From NCBI RefSeq assembly GCF_900453105.1, contig NZ_UGPW01000001.1:744001-808000 (forward strand): 64,000 bases of DNA, written 5' to 3'. The notes beneath the pieces were generated by a model. The model searched no databases. It was not told the DNA's origin and was given only the letters and a program-made list of their open reading frames with translations. Shown one piece after another: positions 45,886 through 55,613 of the stretch (within the stretch, counting starts at the first letter, position 1; each line of letters starts with the position of its first letter). The translations under genes were made by a program, and so were the position numbers. This stretch comes from Moraxella ovis. Lineage in GTDB: Bacteria; Pseudomonadota; Gammaproteobacteria; Pseudomonadales; Moraxellaceae.

Positions 45886-47037
45886 GTGATTAAGGCGCAT
45901 AGAATAAATATCTTCATGGTATTTGCGGTTATTTTTTTGGCGATGAGTCTGTATTTTTTGACTCGAGTGTGGCTCATGGTGTTCGGTGCGATATTGGTGG
46001 CGGTGCTGCTGCTTGGACTGTCGGATTATCTTAAACGTGCGCCAAAGATAGGTAAATTCATGCGCAAACTTCCCCATGCCTTATCGGTGGGGTTGGTGGC
46101 GTTGATGCTCTTGTTGGTCGTATCGGGATTCTTGGCGATGTTTGGCTCGGATCTGGTAAATCAGTTCGAAGATCTTAAAAACATGACCCCCAGAGCCATG
46201 CAGAGTATCAATGACTACCTAAAAAGCTACCCTGTCATCTATGATTGGGTCGCCCAGAGCAAGTGGATGCAGGAGTTTATCGCTGATCCAGCGGAATTCT
46301 TATCACAATACACAGGCGATGTGCTGGGCATCGTGCCTGTGATGGTGTCAGGCTTATTCGGTGGGATCGGCTCGTTTTTGATTATTTTGTTGGTGGGGCT
46401 GTTCTTGGCGCTAACGCCGGACGTCTATACCAAGAGCTTCGTGACATTGGTGCCAAAACAGCACCGAGATAAAGCAAGATACCTCCTAAAAAGCAGCTAT
46501 CAAGCACTGCGCCGCTGGTTAGTCGGTCAGTTTGCGGTGATGGCTTTTGTGGGCGTGGCGACAGTGATTGCGCTGTGGCTCATGGGTATTCCGTTTGCGC
46601 TGGCGCTTGGGGTGATTGCCTTTGTGTTTGATTTTGTGCCGGTGCTTGGACCATGGTTATCCGCGGTGCCGATTCTGCTTGTGACCTTGATTGTTGCGCC
46701 TGATATGCTGCTTTGGGCGCTGTTGATGATTATCGTGGTGCAGCAGCTTGAGAGCTATGTTGTTGCGCCTGTGGTGCAGCAGAGATTGATTGATTTACCG
46801 CCTGTGGCGCTGCTGCTGTCGCAGATCATCATGGGCTCGCTGACGGGCATTCTTGGGGTGGCGTTGGCGATGCCATTGATAGTTGGGCTGATCGTCTGGG
46901 TGCAGATTCTGTATGTCAAATTCACCCTAAAAGACTACAGTATTAAAGTCATGGGACAAAACGAAGAAGATCTCGAACGTGATCCTTATTACACACCTAA
47001 GGATGATCAGCAGTTATCATTATTAAAAGATGACTGA
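45886..47037 (+). CDS. AI-2E family permease
   Basis: 383 residues with about eight membrane helices, starting at GTG 45886 behind AAGGA. 'MGIPFALALGVIAFVFDFVPVLGPW' followed by 'LLMIIVVQQLESYVVAPVVQ' and 'PVALLLSQIIMGSLTGILGVALAMP' is the family core. Members include TqsA (autoinducer-2 export), PerM and Na+/H+ antiporter-type proteins, so the cargo is unknown. The C-terminal tail 'NEEDLERDPYYTPKDDQQL' is acidic and cytoplasmic. Confidence 0.88.
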   Translation: MIKAHRINIFMVFAVIFLAMSLYFLTRVWLMVFGAILVAVLLLGLSDYLKRAPKIGKFMRKLPHALSVGLVALMLLLVVSGFLAMFGSDLVNQFEDLKNMTPRAMQSINDYLKSYPVIYDWVAQSKWMQEFIADPAEFLSQYTGDVLGIVPVMVSGLFGGIGSFLIILLVGLFLALTPDVYTKSFVTLVPKQHRDKARYLLKSSYQALRRWLVGQFAVMAFVGVATVIALWLMGIPFALALGVIAFVFDFVPVLGPWLSAVPILLVTLIVAPDMLLWALLMIIVVQQLESYVVAPVVQQRLIDLPPVALLLSQIIMGSLTGILGVALAMPLIVGLIVWVQILYVKFTLKDYSIKVMGQNEEDLERDPYYTPKDDQQLSLLKDD

Positions 47038-47058
47038 TAAGGCGGGCGGCGAATCGGG

Positions 47059-47100
47059 TGGTTGTTAACTGCTAATATGCTTCTGCCCAATTAACAACCA
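47059..47100. repeat. Inverted repeat between the AI-2E permease and nth
   Basis: TGGTTGTTAA / TTAACAACCA, a perfect 10-bp inverted repeat separated by 22 bases, just after the permease stop. No T run follows. Could be an RNA-stabilising hairpin. Confidence 0.5.
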
Positions 47101-47104
47101 ATAA

Positions 47105-47132
47105 TAAAAAACGCAAGCGAATGTCTTGCGTT
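47105..47132. terminator. Bidirectional terminator between the permease and nth
   Basis: AACGCAAG / CTTGCGTT stem with a seven-base loop; on the minus strand it is followed by six Ts, so it fits nth best. Confidence 0.8.
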
Positions 47133-47161
47133 CTTTGTTTGACGTATTTAGCATGAACCAA

Positions 47162-47917
47162 TCAAAGTCCCGCCCATTTTTCTTTGTCTTTGAACATGCA
47201 TTCATCAAACACCACACACGCACCGCACTTGGGGCTGCGCGCCATGCAGGTATAGCGCCCGTGCAGGATGAGATAGTGGTGAGCATCGACCAGGAATTGG
47301 GTGGGGATGCGACTCATCAGTGCTTTTTCGACCGCTAGGACGGTCTTGCCAGTGGCAAGCCCTGTGCGGTTACCCACTCGAAAAATATGCGTATCCACTG
47401 CCATCACAGGCTCGCCAAAGGCGGTATTTAGCACGACATTGGCTGTTTTACGACCGACGCCTGCCAAAGCTTCAAGCTCCGCTCTGGTGCGTGGCACTTG
47501 TCCGTTGTGTTTATCCAGTAGGTCTTGACAGGTCTTGATGATGTTGACCGCCTTGGAATTATAAAGCCCGATTGAGTTGATGTAGCTTTTTAGTCCATCG
47601 ACGCCCAGATCTAAGATTGCCTTGGGTGTGTTGGCTACCTTGAACAGCTTGTTGGTTGCGATATTTACGCTCTTGTCGGTGGCTTGGGCGGACAGCATGA
47701 CCGCGATGAGTAGCTCAAAATCCGAGGAATAATTCAGCTCAGTCACAGGTTCTTTGATGTGTTCGGACAATTTTTCAAAAAAAGCTTCGCGTTTCGGTGC
47801 TGACATCGGGCGCGATGGCGGTGTATCGGCCGTCTTGGCGGTGGAGAGTTTATTGGTTTTAGGTTTTTTGGTGGTTTTGGTCTTTTGGATTTTAATGATG
47901 GAATCTGTAGAAGTCAT
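47162..47917 (-). CDS. nth: Endonuclease III
   Basis: 251 residues from the ATG at 47917; the first 19 codons of the longer frame look like promoter sequence. The helix-hairpin-helix 'ALAGVGRKTANVVLNTAFG' holds the catalytic lysine and 'VMAVDTHIFRVGNRTGL' the aspartate. The [4Fe-4S] ligands are C-x6-C-x2-C-x5-C ('CMARSPKCGACVVFDEC'). It removes oxidised pyrimidines and nicks the abasic site in base excision repair. Compared with E. coli (211 residues) there is an extra basic, K/T-rich tail of about 40 residues. A shorter start at MSAPKREAFF would give the usual length. Confidence 0.94.
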   Translation of the reverse strand: MTSTDSIIKIQKTKTTKKPKTNKLSTAKTADTPPSRPMSAPKREAFFEKLSEHIKEPVTELNYSSDFELLIAVMLSAQATDKSVNIATNKLFKVANTPKAILDLGVDGLKSYINSIGLYNSKAVNIIKTCQDLLDKHNGQVPRTRAELEALAGVGRKTANVVLNTAFGEPVMAVDTHIFRVGNRTGLATGKTVLAVEKALMSRIPTQFLVDAHHYLILHGRYTCMARSPKCGACVVFDECMFKDKEKWAGL

Positions 47918-48029
47918 GGCTGTTTGGCGGTCGAATAAGTCGAATAATAAGAAAAACAATAAATGGCTAGACAATCAAAAGCTGATATTATAGCATGAAA
48001 TCTCTATATGAATTAAGGCGGTGCTAACA

Positions 48030-48629
48030 ATGATTTATCTGCATCATGCGCCACTGACGCGCATCCTAAGCTTGGTCCCTAGACGCTTGTCTTTAGATGA
48101 CACAAAGGCCATCAGAAGCTATCGACATGAATTATTAAGTCAATTTTGCAAGCTTAATGACGCGCCTGTGCCTGCATATGGCAGGGATGAATTGGGTAAG
48201 CCAATCTGTATCAACATCCCAAATCTGTCATTTAACCACAGTCAATGCCCTACCGATTATGCGCTGGCTTATAGCCTTGATTTGCCGAACGTTGGTGTGG
48301 ACATTGAGCATACCAGCAGGGTGCTGAACTTTGAACCTCTAGCCAGACGTTTTTATCACCCGGATGAGATGGCAAGATGGCTAAACAGTGGAGATATCAC
48401 GGAGTGGTTTCGTATTTGGACGATTAAGGAAGCCGTGCTCAAGGCATGCGGGCTTGGCATGCGTATGACGCTGAGCGAATTAAACGCGCAATTCATCAAT
48501 GATCATCAGGGTGTAGTCAGTCATGAGCGAATCGGTGCGTATCGCTTCGAGTGCGTACAGGTGGATGGTGCGATGATTACGGTGGCATACCCAAGCGAAT
48601 ATGGCACGCAGGATTGGCAATGGGCTTAA
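48030..48629 (+). CDS. 4'-phosphopantetheinyl transferase (Sfp-type)
   Basis: 199 residues from the ATG at 48030; AAGGCGG upstream; a GTG three codons before is also possible. The two motifs of the Sfp/AcpT group are 'NVGVDIEHTSRVL' (metal-binding D-x-E) and 'FRIWTIKEAVLKACG' (W-T-x-K-E-A-x-x-K). It moves the phosphopantetheine arm from CoA to carrier proteins. No synthase with carrier domains is near, so it could serve fatty acid ACP or a siderophore system elsewhere. Confidence 0.88.
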   Translation: MIYLHHAPLTRILSLVPRRLSLDDTKAIRSYRHELLSQFCKLNDAPVPAYGRDELGKPICINIPNLSFNHSQCPTDYALAYSLDLPNVGVDIEHTSRVLNFEPLARRFYHPDEMARWLNSGDITEWFRIWTIKEAVLKACGLGMRMTLSELNAQFINDHQGVVSHERIGAYRFECVQVDGAMITVAYPSEYGTQDWQWA

Positions 48630-48740
48630 AAGTTTGCTATTTTTAATATTTATAAAAAATTATTATAATAAAAATAACCGATGTGTTTTATGGGTAAACA
48701 TTGCTAAAATAATGCGTTTTTATTAATTTAGATGTGCGTT

Positions 48741-50033
48741 ATGAACAAAAATACCCTAATCATCGGCTTTATGCTCTTTGCCTTTTTCTTTGGCTCGGGC
48801 AATTTGATTTTTCCGCCCAAATTAGGCTTTGAGAGCGGGCAGTTTTTCACCCCTGCCATTTTGGGCTTTATCCTAGCGGGTGTGGGCTTGCCGTTGGTGG
48901 GCTTGATGATTGGCTCAAAATATGAGGGTGGTTATCAATCTGCTCTTGCCAAGATTCATCCTTGGTTTTCAGTGGCGTTGCTATCGGCGATTTATTTGAC
49001 CATTGCTCCGTTTTTTGTCATTCCACGCACAGGGGCGGTGGCGTATGAGATGGCGATTGTACCGTTTGTGGATGCGCCAAGCTGGACAAATCTACTCATC
49101 TTCACCGTGATCTATTATGCCATCTCGCTGTGGCTATCAATTAGCCCTAATAAGCTTGTTGACCGTATCGGCTCGGTGTTAACGCCTGTGCTACTCGTTA
49201 CGGTGCTGGCTCTTATCGTGATGTCTTTTGTAAAATTAGGCGGTAATCCTGCCAGCATTGCCACAGACGGCTACCAAGGTAAGGTGTTCTTTGCTGGATT
49301 CTTGGAGGGGTATAATACCATGGACATGATTGCGTCTGTAGCGTTCTCGGTGGTCGTGATGAGTGCCATCAGCCAAAAAGCAGGCAAGGGGGCAAATCTA
49401 TTCGCTGAGACCACAAAGGCAGGTCTGATCGCCACGTCTGCGTTGGCACTCATCTATCTGTCGCTAGGCTGGATTGGTAATCATTTGCCCATATCGGCAG
49501 ATGAGCTGACGCAAGTCGCGGACAAAGGGCAGAACATCGGTACGTTTATTTTGAATAAATCGGCAGTACTAGGCTTTGGTTCGGCAGGTGGCGTGGTGCT
49601 TGGATTGATTGCCTCTTTGGCGTGTCTGACCACGACTGTGGGGCTGACGGTGTCAGCGTCTGAATATTTCCATGAGACTTTCCCTAAGATTGGTGGCATC
49701 AACCTATCCTATAAGGCTTATGTTATTATCTTTACTCTGATTGGTTTTGTGCTTGCCAATCAAGGCTTGAGTGCGGTCATTAGCAAATCCATCCCTGTGC
49801 TATTGGTGCTGTATCCGATTACCATGACAGCGCTAATTCTATTGGGTCTAAACATCATCAAGCCCTTACCCATCATCGCCAAGCGAGTCAGCTTAGCGCT
49901 AGTTACGGTCGTGTCAGTATTGTCGGTGGCAGGCGTAAGTATTCCTTTAAAAGAATACTCTATGGAATGGCTTCCTTTTGCCATTGTAGGTTTGATTGTT
50001 GGTTTGGTGTTTGATAAATTAATGAAAAGATAA
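48741..50033 (+). CDS. brnQ: Branched-chain amino acid:cation symporter (BrnQ/LIVCS)
   Basis: 430 residues from ATG 48741 (an ATG three codons earlier is equally possible) with about 12 membrane helices. 'FFFGSGNLIFPPKLG' in helix 1 and 'APFFVIPRTGAVAYEMA' in helix 3 are characteristic of the LIVCS family. It imports leucine, isoleucine and valine with Na+. No strong ribosome binding site is seen. Confidence 0.92.
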   Translation: MNKNTLIIGFMLFAFFFGSGNLIFPPKLGFESGQFFTPAILGFILAGVGLPLVGLMIGSKYEGGYQSALAKIHPWFSVALLSAIYLTIAPFFVIPRTGAVAYEMAIVPFVDAPSWTNLLIFTVIYYAISLWLSISPNKLVDRIGSVLTPVLLVTVLALIVMSFVKLGGNPASIATDGYQGKVFFAGFLEGYNTMDMIASVAFSVVVMSAISQKAGKGANLFAETTKAGLIATSALALIYLSLGWIGNHLPISADELTQVADKGQNIGTFILNKSAVLGFGSAGGVVLGLIASLACLTTTVGLTVSASEYFHETFPKIGGINLSYKAYVIIFTLIGFVLANQGLSAVISKSIPVLLVLYPITMTALILLGLNIIKPLPIIAKRVSLALVTVVSVLSVAGVSIPLKEYSMEWLPFAIVGLIVGLVFDKLMKR

Positions 50034-50041
50034 GTCAAACT

Positions 50042-50076
50042 AAAAAACACCCAAAGTGATCTGGGTGTTTTTTTTA
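50042..50076 (+). terminator. Terminator of brnQ
   Basis: AAAACACCCA / TGGGTGTTTT stem, eight-base loop, T8; nine bases after the stop. Confidence 0.88.
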
Positions 50077-50103
50077 TTGCTAAATTACTAACAGTACCAC
50101 AAG

Positions 50104-50132
50104 AAAATACCGCCCAAAAGAGCGGTATTTTT
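50104..50132 (-). terminator. Terminator of the gcv operon
   Basis: AAAATACCGC / GCGGTATTTT stem with an eight-base loop, 17 bases past the gcvP stop. Confidence 0.85.
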
Positions 50133-50149
50133 GATTTGATGATTAACAA

Positions 50150-53014
50150 TCAATCTTCATAATTATCAATACTCGGACAAGAACAAATCAAATTCTTATC
50201 CCCATACACATCATCCACACGCCCCACGCTCGGCCAGAATTTATGAGCCTTGATATAGGGCAGGGGGAACACCGCTTCTTCACGGCTGTATGGGTGCGTC
50301 CATTCGCCTTCCGTTACCACAAAGGCGGTGTGTGGGGCATTGACGAGCGGGTTGTCGTCCGCCGTCCAACCGTCTGTTCCTGCCTTGACTTTTAGGGCTT
50401 CTTGTTTGATTTGCTTCAATGCCGAGACAAAGCGGTCAAGCTCGTCCACGCTTTCGGACTCGGTTGGCTCAATCATGAGCGTACCTGCCACAGGGAATGA
50501 CATGGTCGGAGCGTGAAAGCCATAGTCCATCAAGCGTTTGGCAATGTCGGTTTCGCTAATTCCTGTCTCTTCTTTTAGTGGGCGAATGTCCACGATACAT
50601 TCGTGAGCGACAAAGCCATTTTTGTCCGTGTACAAAATCGGATAGTCATTTTCTAGTGATTTGGCGACATAGTTGGCGTTCAATAAGGCACGTTTTGTCG
50701 CTGATAGCAGACCGTCCGCCCCCATCATCGTGATATACATCCACGAGATTGGCAAAATGCTTGCCGAACCATAAGCGGATGATGACACCGAGCCTTGACC
50801 GTCAGGGGCATTCATCACGCCTGTTACGCTGTGGCTTGGCATGAATGGGGCAAGGTGCGATTTTAGACCGATTGGACCCATACCAGGACCACCGCCACCA
50901 TGTGGGATACAGAAGGTTTTGTGCAGGTTCATGTGTAGCACGTCCGCCCCCACGTCCGCAGGTTGCATAATCGCCACTTGGGCGTTCATGTTCGCCCCGT
51001 CCATGTACACCTGTCCGCCATGCTTGTGGATAAGTTCGCAAATATCACGAATGCCTTCTTCATACACGCCATGCGTGGACGGATAGGTAATCATCAAGGC
51101 ACCCAAACGCTCGCTGTACTCTTCACATTTGGCTTGTAAATCCGCCACGTCCACGTTGCCTTTGTCATCGGTTCCCACCACCACGACTTTCATGCCAAGC
51201 ATTTGGGCGGTTGCAGGGTTGGTGCCATGTGCCGAGCGTGGGATTAGGCAGACATCACGTCCGCTCTCGCCACGGCTTTCATGATAACGGCGAATGAGCA
51301 ACAGCCCTGCATACTCGCCAGACGCACCAGAGTTGGCTTGCATACTAATCTCATCAAAGCCTGTGATTGCTCGCAGTTGGGCTTGTAGGCTTTCAATCAT
51401 CTCATGATAGCCTGTTACTTGCCCTTTTGGGGCAAATGGGTGAACATTTGCAAACTCATTCCAGGTAATCGGCAACATCTCGCTTGTGGCGTTTAATTTC
51501 ATTGTGCAAGAACCGAGTGAAATCATAGAACGGTTCATCGCCAAATCCTTATCTTCTAAGGATTTAAGATAGCGGAGCATTTCGTGTTCGGTGTGATAGC
51601 TGTTAAAAGTTGGGTGCGTGAGAATGTCATCTGTGCGAAGTAGTTCGCCCAAAATCACTTCTGCTTTGTCAAGCTCGCCTGTCGCCCCAAAAATTTTGCA
51701 CAATTCATCAAATTCATCTCTTTCGGTCAATTCATGAAATGACACAGAAATGCCGTGATTGTCATGCTTCCAGAGATTATAGCCTTTTTTGCTGGCAAGG
51801 GCGTACAGCTTGTCGGCTTGTTCTTGATTGTCAAAATCCACAAGCACAGTATCAAAAAACACGTCATGACGTACGTTTAGCCCTGCCGATTTTACCGCCT
51901 TGGCAAAAGCGACCGCTAGGGCGTGAATGCGTGCGGCAATGCGTTTTAGACCGCTCGCCCCGTGATACACCGCATACATACCTGCTAGGTTGGCAAGCAA
52001 CACTTGGCTTGTACAAATGTTTGAGTTGGCTTTTTCACGGCGGATATGTTGCTCTCGGGTTTGCAGTGCCATGCGCAGGGCGGTGTTGCCTTGTGCGTCT
52101 TTTGACACGCCGATGATACGACCAGGGGCAGAGCGTTTGTCTTTGTCTTTAAAGGCAAAATAGGCAGCGTGCGGGCCCCCAAAACCCATTGGCACGCCAA
52201 AACGCTGAGTGCTACCAAGGGCAATGTCCGCCCCCATGTCGGCAGGGGATTTAAGCAGTACAAGGCTCATGATATCGCTTGCGACAATGGAATATGCCCC
52301 TTTTTCTTTGACGTTTGCGATAATATCGGTCAAGTCCACCACGTCGCCGTCTTTACCAACGTATTGGAAAAACGCCCCAAAAAACTCGCCATTTTTGGCA
52401 ACGTCAAAATCGCCCACCACCACATCAAAACCAAAATATTTGGCACGAGTACGAATGACATCAAGGGTCTGCGGATAGGTACGCTCGTCCACAAAAAAGG
52501 CATTGGATTTTGATTTGCTCACACGTTTTGCCATTGCCATGGCTTCGGCACTCGCAGTTGCTTCATCAAGCAGACTTGCCCCAGCAAGCTCCATGCCCGT
52601 TAGGTCAATGCACACTTGTTGGAAATTTAGCAGGGCTTCTAGGCGACCTTGGGCAATCTCGGCTTGATAAGGGGTGTAGGCGGTGTACCAGCCAGGGTTT
52701 TCTAGCACATTTCGCTGAATCACCGCAGGCAGGCGAGTGGGCGAGTAGCCTTGTCCGATATAGCTTTTGGCAACCGTGATTTTGTCCGCCATACCACGCA
52801 GTTTGGCAAGGGCTTCATGCTCGGTTGTGGCACTTGGCAAATCAAGCGGACGGTTAATGCGTACCGACTGGGGAACGACCGCATCAATAAAGGCATCAAG
52901 ATTTTCAAAACCAACGGTTTTTAGAAGTTTGGTTTCATCGTCTTGTTTGTTGCCCAAATGACGCTCCACAAAGGCGTTTTGGTTAAACAAATCATTAAAG
53001 GTGTTTAAGGTCAT
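50150..53014 (-). CDS. gcvP: Glycine dehydrogenase (decarboxylating), P protein
   Basis: 954 residues (E. coli 957), the fused homodimeric form. The pyridoxal phosphate lysine is K699 in '[20 protein letters not shown]'; the N-terminal half carries the non-catalytic paralogue. P protein decarboxylates glycine and passes the aminomethyl group to lipoyl-H protein. Last gene of gcvT-orf-gcvH-gcvP, 228 bases behind gcvH. Confidence 0.97.
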   Translation of the reverse strand: MTLNTFNDLFNQNAFVERHLGNKQDDETKLLKTVGFENLDAFIDAVVPQSVRINRPLDLPSATTEHEALAKLRGMADKITVAKSYIGQGYSPTRLPAVIQRNVLENPGWYTAYTPYQAEIAQGRLEALLNFQQVCIDLTGMELAGASLLDEATASAEAMAMAKRVSKSKSNAFFVDERTYPQTLDVIRTRAKYFGFDVVVGDFDVAKNGEFFGAFFQYVGKDGDVVDLTDIIANVKEKGAYSIVASDIMSLVLLKSPADMGADIALGSTQRFGVPMGFGGPHAAYFAFKDKDKRSAPGRIIGVSKDAQGNTALRMALQTREQHIRREKANSNICTSQVLLANLAGMYAVYHGASGLKRIAARIHALAVAFAKAVKSAGLNVRHDVFFDTVLVDFDNQEQADKLYALASKKGYNLWKHDNHGISVSFHELTERDEFDELCKIFGATGELDKAEVILGELLRTDDILTHPTFNSYHTEHEMLRYLKSLEDKDLAMNRSMISLGSCTMKLNATSEMLPITWNEFANVHPFAPKGQVTGYHEMIESLQAQLRAITGFDEISMQANSGASGEYAGLLLIRRYHESRGESGRDVCLIPRSAHGTNPATAQMLGMKVVVVGTDDKGNVDVADLQAKCEEYSERLGALMITYPSTHGVYEEGIRDICELIHKHGGQVYMDGANMNAQVAIMQPADVGADVLHMNLHKTFCIPHGGGGPGMGPIGLKSHLAPFMPSHSVTGVMNAPDGQGSVSSSAYGSASILPISWMYITMMGADGLLSATKRALLNANYVAKSLENDYPILYTDKNGFVAHECIVDIRPLKEETGISETDIAKRLMDYGFHAPTMSFPVAGTLMIEPTESESVDELDRFVSALKQIKQEALKVKAGTDGWTADDNPLVNAPHTAFVVTEGEWTHPYSREEAVFPLPYIKAHKFWPSVGRVDDVYGDKNLICSCPSIDNYED

Positions 53015-53191
53015 GATAGAATCCTTATAATCAAGGTTGGGAATTTAATAAAAAATAGCACTTTGCAATGAGATTTTTTATTAAATTGGGCTTGAAAAGA
53101 GTGCATATCACACACCTGTTCTGAAAATTACCTCAAAACGGTGTGTTATACGCATTCTACTTTTGCAAGCTGTTTTTAAATTTGTAAAATC

Positions 53192-53237
53192 CAAAAACAA
53201 ATCCAAGCATAAATCATCATGACTTACACTTGGATTT
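53192..53237 (-). terminator. Hairpin between gcvH and gcvP
   Basis: AAATCCAAG / CTTGGATTT on the minus strand encloses a 21-base loop and is followed by GTTTTT, directly after the gcvH stop. The long loop makes it weak; it may lower gcvP expression. Confidence 0.5.
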
Positions 53238-53242
53238 TTTAC

Positions 53243-53623
53243 TTACAGGCTGTTTTCGTACTCGTCCGCAGTCATCAAGCCGTCATAATCAGCAGCGTTA
53301 GTAGGCTTGACTTTAAAGAACCACGCTTTGCCGTATGGGTCTTCGTTGGCAAGCTCTGGTGCATCTACAAGCTCTTCGTTGATTTCTACGATTTCGCCTG
53401 CGATTGGGGCATAGACATCACTTGCTGCTTTGACCGATTCAACAACAGCGATTTCTTGGTCGGCTTCTACAACAGCACCCACTTCTGGCAATTCTACAAA
53501 TACCACATCGCCAAGCAAATCTTGGGCATGGTCGGTAATGCCAACGGTGATGATACCGTCATCTTCTAGCTTTAGCCATTCGTGGCTGGCGACATATTTT
53601 AGTTCGCTTGGGATATTGCTCAT
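53243..53623 (-). CDS. gcvH: Glycine cleavage system H protein
   Basis: 126 residues (E. coli 129). The lipoylated lysine is K65 in '[18 protein letters not shown]', and '[20 protein letters not shown]' is the conserved opening. The H protein carries the aminomethyl group between P, T and L proteins. The L protein (lpd) is not in the window. GGAG-like site before the ATG; it starts nine bases after the inserted membrane gene's stop. Confidence 0.97.
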   Translation of the reverse strand: MSNIPSELKYVASHEWLKLEDDGIITVGITDHAQDLLGDVVFVELPEVGAVVEADQEIAVVESVKAASDVYAPIAGEIVEINEELVDAPELANEDPYGKAWFFKVKPTNAADYDGLMTADEYENSL

Positions 53624-53632
53624 AAAAAACTC

Positions 53633-54085
53633 CTAATTTTGGGGGGTTAATAAAAAACTTAAACAACAACCAAATATAAAATAAGAAATCCAAATAATTG
53701 AGTACATTATAATTATATGTTGATTATCTGAAATAAATCCAACAACAATACCTAATGTACCAATAGAACTTGACAATAAATATAGGGTCTTTGGTATTTC
53801 AATCAATGTTTTATCAATTGCTTTTTCAAGAAAAGGAAGGCCTTCATTCATATTTTTAAATATTCTATCGAATAGAGTTAACAATCCTGCAATAATAATT
53901 ACAGCAAAACAGGTAAACATAAACTCTTTTAACGTAAGATTATTTATTTTTGAGAATATGAAACTTTCTAAACCTTTCTCGTCTTGAAAAAAATTACTTA
54001 TAAATACACTAATAAGAAAGAATATTGCAGATTGTACCAAGCAAGTGAACAGTTCGACTGCAATAAAACTTACTTTATTTTTCAT
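53633..54085 (-). CDS. Small membrane protein inserted in the gcv operon
   Basis: 150 residues, not recognised. Four hydrophobic segments are seen: about 10-30 ('LVQSAIFFLISVFISNFF'), 54-72 ('FMFTCFAVIIIAGLLTLF'), 98-118 ('LYLLSSSIGTLGIVVGFI') and 124-145 ('IIIMYSIIWISYFIFGCCLS'). No catalytic motif. It starts three bases after the gcvT stop and ends ten bases before gcvH, so it is transcribed with the riboswitch-controlled operon. Its base composition is far more AT-rich than that of gcvT, gcvH and gcvP, suggesting a separate origin. Transport or sensing of glycine is a guess only. Confidence 0.75.
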   Translation of the reverse strand: MKNKVSFIAVELFTCLVQSAIFFLISVFISNFFQDEKGLESFIFSKINNLTLKEFMFTCFAVIIIAGLLTLFDRIFKNMNEGLPFLEKAIDKTLIEIPKTLYLLSSSIGTLGIVVGFISDNQHIIIMYSIIWISYFIFGCCLSFLLTPQN

Positions 54086-54088
54086 ATA

Positions 54089-55183
54089 TCAATCAAACTG
54101 CTTTTTACCATTTCTCACAAACGGCAATTTTAATACACGCACGTCCACTTCTTTGCCACGCATGATGACTTTGGCAGTCTCGCCCTTAAAGTCGGCAGGG
54201 ACACGAGCGATTGCGATAGATTGGTTAAGACTTGGGGAGAATACGCCACTTGTGGTCATGCCATTGCCATTATCGGTAACAACTTCCATACCTGCACGCA
54301 GTACACCGCCTTTGGCAAGCAATAGACCGACTTGGCGGACTTTAACACCGTCATTTTTTAGGGCGACAAGGGCGGATTTACCAACAAAATCACGGTTTTC
54401 ATCTTTTAAATCCACCGTCCACGCCATACCTGCTTCAAGGGGGCTGACATCGTCCGTCATATCGTTGCCGTATAGGTTCATACCTGCTTCCATTCTTAGG
54501 GTGTCTCTTGCCCCAAGTCCGCATGGGGCGACACCTGCTTTGACAAGCTCATCAAAAAATCCAACCGCTTCATCTGCTGGCATGACCACTTCCACACCGT
54601 CTTCGCCTGTGTAGCCTGTGCGAGCGACAAACCAATCACCGCCTAAGTCCACACCGACAAAGGGTTTTAGAGTGTTTACTTTCTCCGCCCATTCAGGCTT
54701 AACGGTCAGTAGCTTGGCAATGGCGTTTCGCCCTTGTACAGCAAGCATGGCGACATCATAGCGGGGGGCGAGCGTTACGCCAAAGTCATTACCAATTTTG
54801 GCAAAGTGAGTAGAGTCTTTTTCACGGGTTGCCCCGTTTGAGACGATGCGATAAGCGGTCTCGTCTTCGTTCATGCGATAGACGATTAGGTCATCGATGA
54901 CGCCGCCTTTGTCGTTTAGCATGCCAGAATATAAAGCCTTGCCGACAAAGGACAATTTAGCAACATCGTTGGCGAGCAGTTTTTGTAAAAAGGCTTTGGC
55001 GTTGTCGCCCGTTACGTCTGTAACTAGCATGTGAGAGACGTCAAACATCCCTGCGTCTGTCCGCACGGCGTTGTGTTCGTCAATTTGTGAGCCATAATTG
55101 ACAGGCAATTCCCAACCGCCAAAATCCACAAGTTTGCCATTATGGGCGGTGTGAGCGTCAAATAGGGGGGTGCGCTGTGTCAT
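54089..55183 (-). CDS. gcvT: Aminomethyltransferase, glycine cleavage T protein
   Basis: 364 residues (E. coli 364). '[20 protein letters not shown]' and '[16 protein letters not shown]' near the N-terminus, '[20 protein letters not shown]' in the middle, and '[20 protein letters not shown]' are T-protein signatures. It releases ammonia and forms 5,10-methylene-tetrahydrofolate from the H-protein intermediate. First gene of the operon, behind the tandem glycine riboswitch, with an AAGGAA site. Confidence 0.97.
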   Translation of the reverse strand: MTQRTPLFDAHTAHNGKLVDFGGWELPVNYGSQIDEHNAVRTDAGMFDVSHMLVTDVTGDNAKAFLQKLLANDVAKLSFVGKALYSGMLNDKGGVIDDLIVYRMNEDETAYRIVSNGATREKDSTHFAKIGNDFGVTLAPRYDVAMLAVQGRNAIAKLLTVKPEWAEKVNTLKPFVGVDLGGDWFVARTGYTGEDGVEVVMPADEAVGFFDELVKAGVAPCGLGARDTLRMEAGMNLYGNDMTDDVSPLEAGMAWTVDLKDENRDFVGKSALVALKNDGVKVRQVGLLLAKGGVLRAGMEVVTDNGNGMTTSGVFSPSLNQSIAIARVPADFKGETAKVIMRGKEVDVRVLKLPFVRNGKKQFD

Positions 55184-55216
55184 GAGTGTGTTTCCTTATT
55201 TATAAAATTAACCGAT

Positions 55217-55264
55217 GTAAATTAACTTTTGGGATTAAGATGATAATCACAAAAGTTAATTTAC
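55217..55264 (-). promoter_or_regulatory. 15-bp inverted repeat in the gcvT leader, likely part of the expression platform
   Basis: GTAAATTAACTTTTG and CAAAAGTTAATTTAC are exact reverse complements separated by 18 bases, between the second glycine aptamer and gcvT. No T run follows directly, so it is not a plain terminator. It could switch with the aptamer or bind a protein. Confidence 0.5.
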
Positions 55265-55328
55265 CCAGCAACTTCAAAATTCCTGTAAAATTCATTCCAT
55301 TCATGCGATAAAACGAATTTCAACACAC

Positions 55329-55419
55329 CCCATCTGTCCTGATACCTGAGATTTTCGTAATTCAAAAATTACTTCTTCCCTTCGGTGTTGCCACTTAAAA
55401 AATGGCAAGCTCTCCAGAG
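55329..55419 (-). promoter_or_regulatory. Glycine aptamer 2
   Basis: Minus strand blocks in order: GGAGAGC, then CACCGAAGGGAAGAAG, then CTCAGGTATCAGGACAG. The stem GCCATTTT..AAGTGGC (P3-type) is present. Confidence 0.88.
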
Positions 55420-55456
55420 TGGTTAGCTTGTCTTTAGATAGATAAACTAAGTTTTT

Positions 55457-55575
55457 CAGTCCTTTTACCTGAGCGATTATAGGGGTTTTAAGATTGCTTT
55501 TGCAATTTTCAACATTACGCCTTCGGTGATTATGCGCCGATGCTTGCGATAAGCTGCGATAATTCTCTCCTGAAA
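55457..55575 (-). promoter_or_regulatory. Glycine aptamer 1
   Basis: Minus strand blocks in order: CAGGAGAG, then CACCGAAGGCGTAA, then GCTCAGGTAAAAGGACTG. It is separated from aptamer 2 by about 37 bases, a longer linker than usual. Confidence 0.88.
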
Positions 55576-55584
55576 AACACCTTT

Positions 55585-55613
55585 ATTATGAAAAATAATG
55601 CTACAATTTACAA
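55585..55613 (-). promoter_or_regulatory. Candidate sigma70 promoter of the gcv operon
   Basis: On the minus strand TTGTAA (55613-55608) and CATAAT (55590-55585) are separated by 17 bases, ending just before the first aptamer; a start site about 55577 would give a riboswitch at the RNA 5' end. Confidence 0.6.

Larger units (their letters stand above)
55329..55575 (-). ncRNA. Tandem glycine riboswitch
   Basis: Two consecutive glycine aptamers are read on the minus strand, each with GGAGAG, CACCGAAGG and CUCAGG...GGAC blocks in that order. Aptamer 1 is about 55457-55575 and aptamer 2 about 55329-55419. Tandem glycine riboswitches activate gcv operons when glycine is plentiful. A promoter lies directly upstream. 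Confidence 0.92.

Noticed and set aside
53219..53569. 116-residue frame on the plus strand opposite gcvH
   Set aside because: It is the complement of the gcvH coding sequence and has no independent signals.
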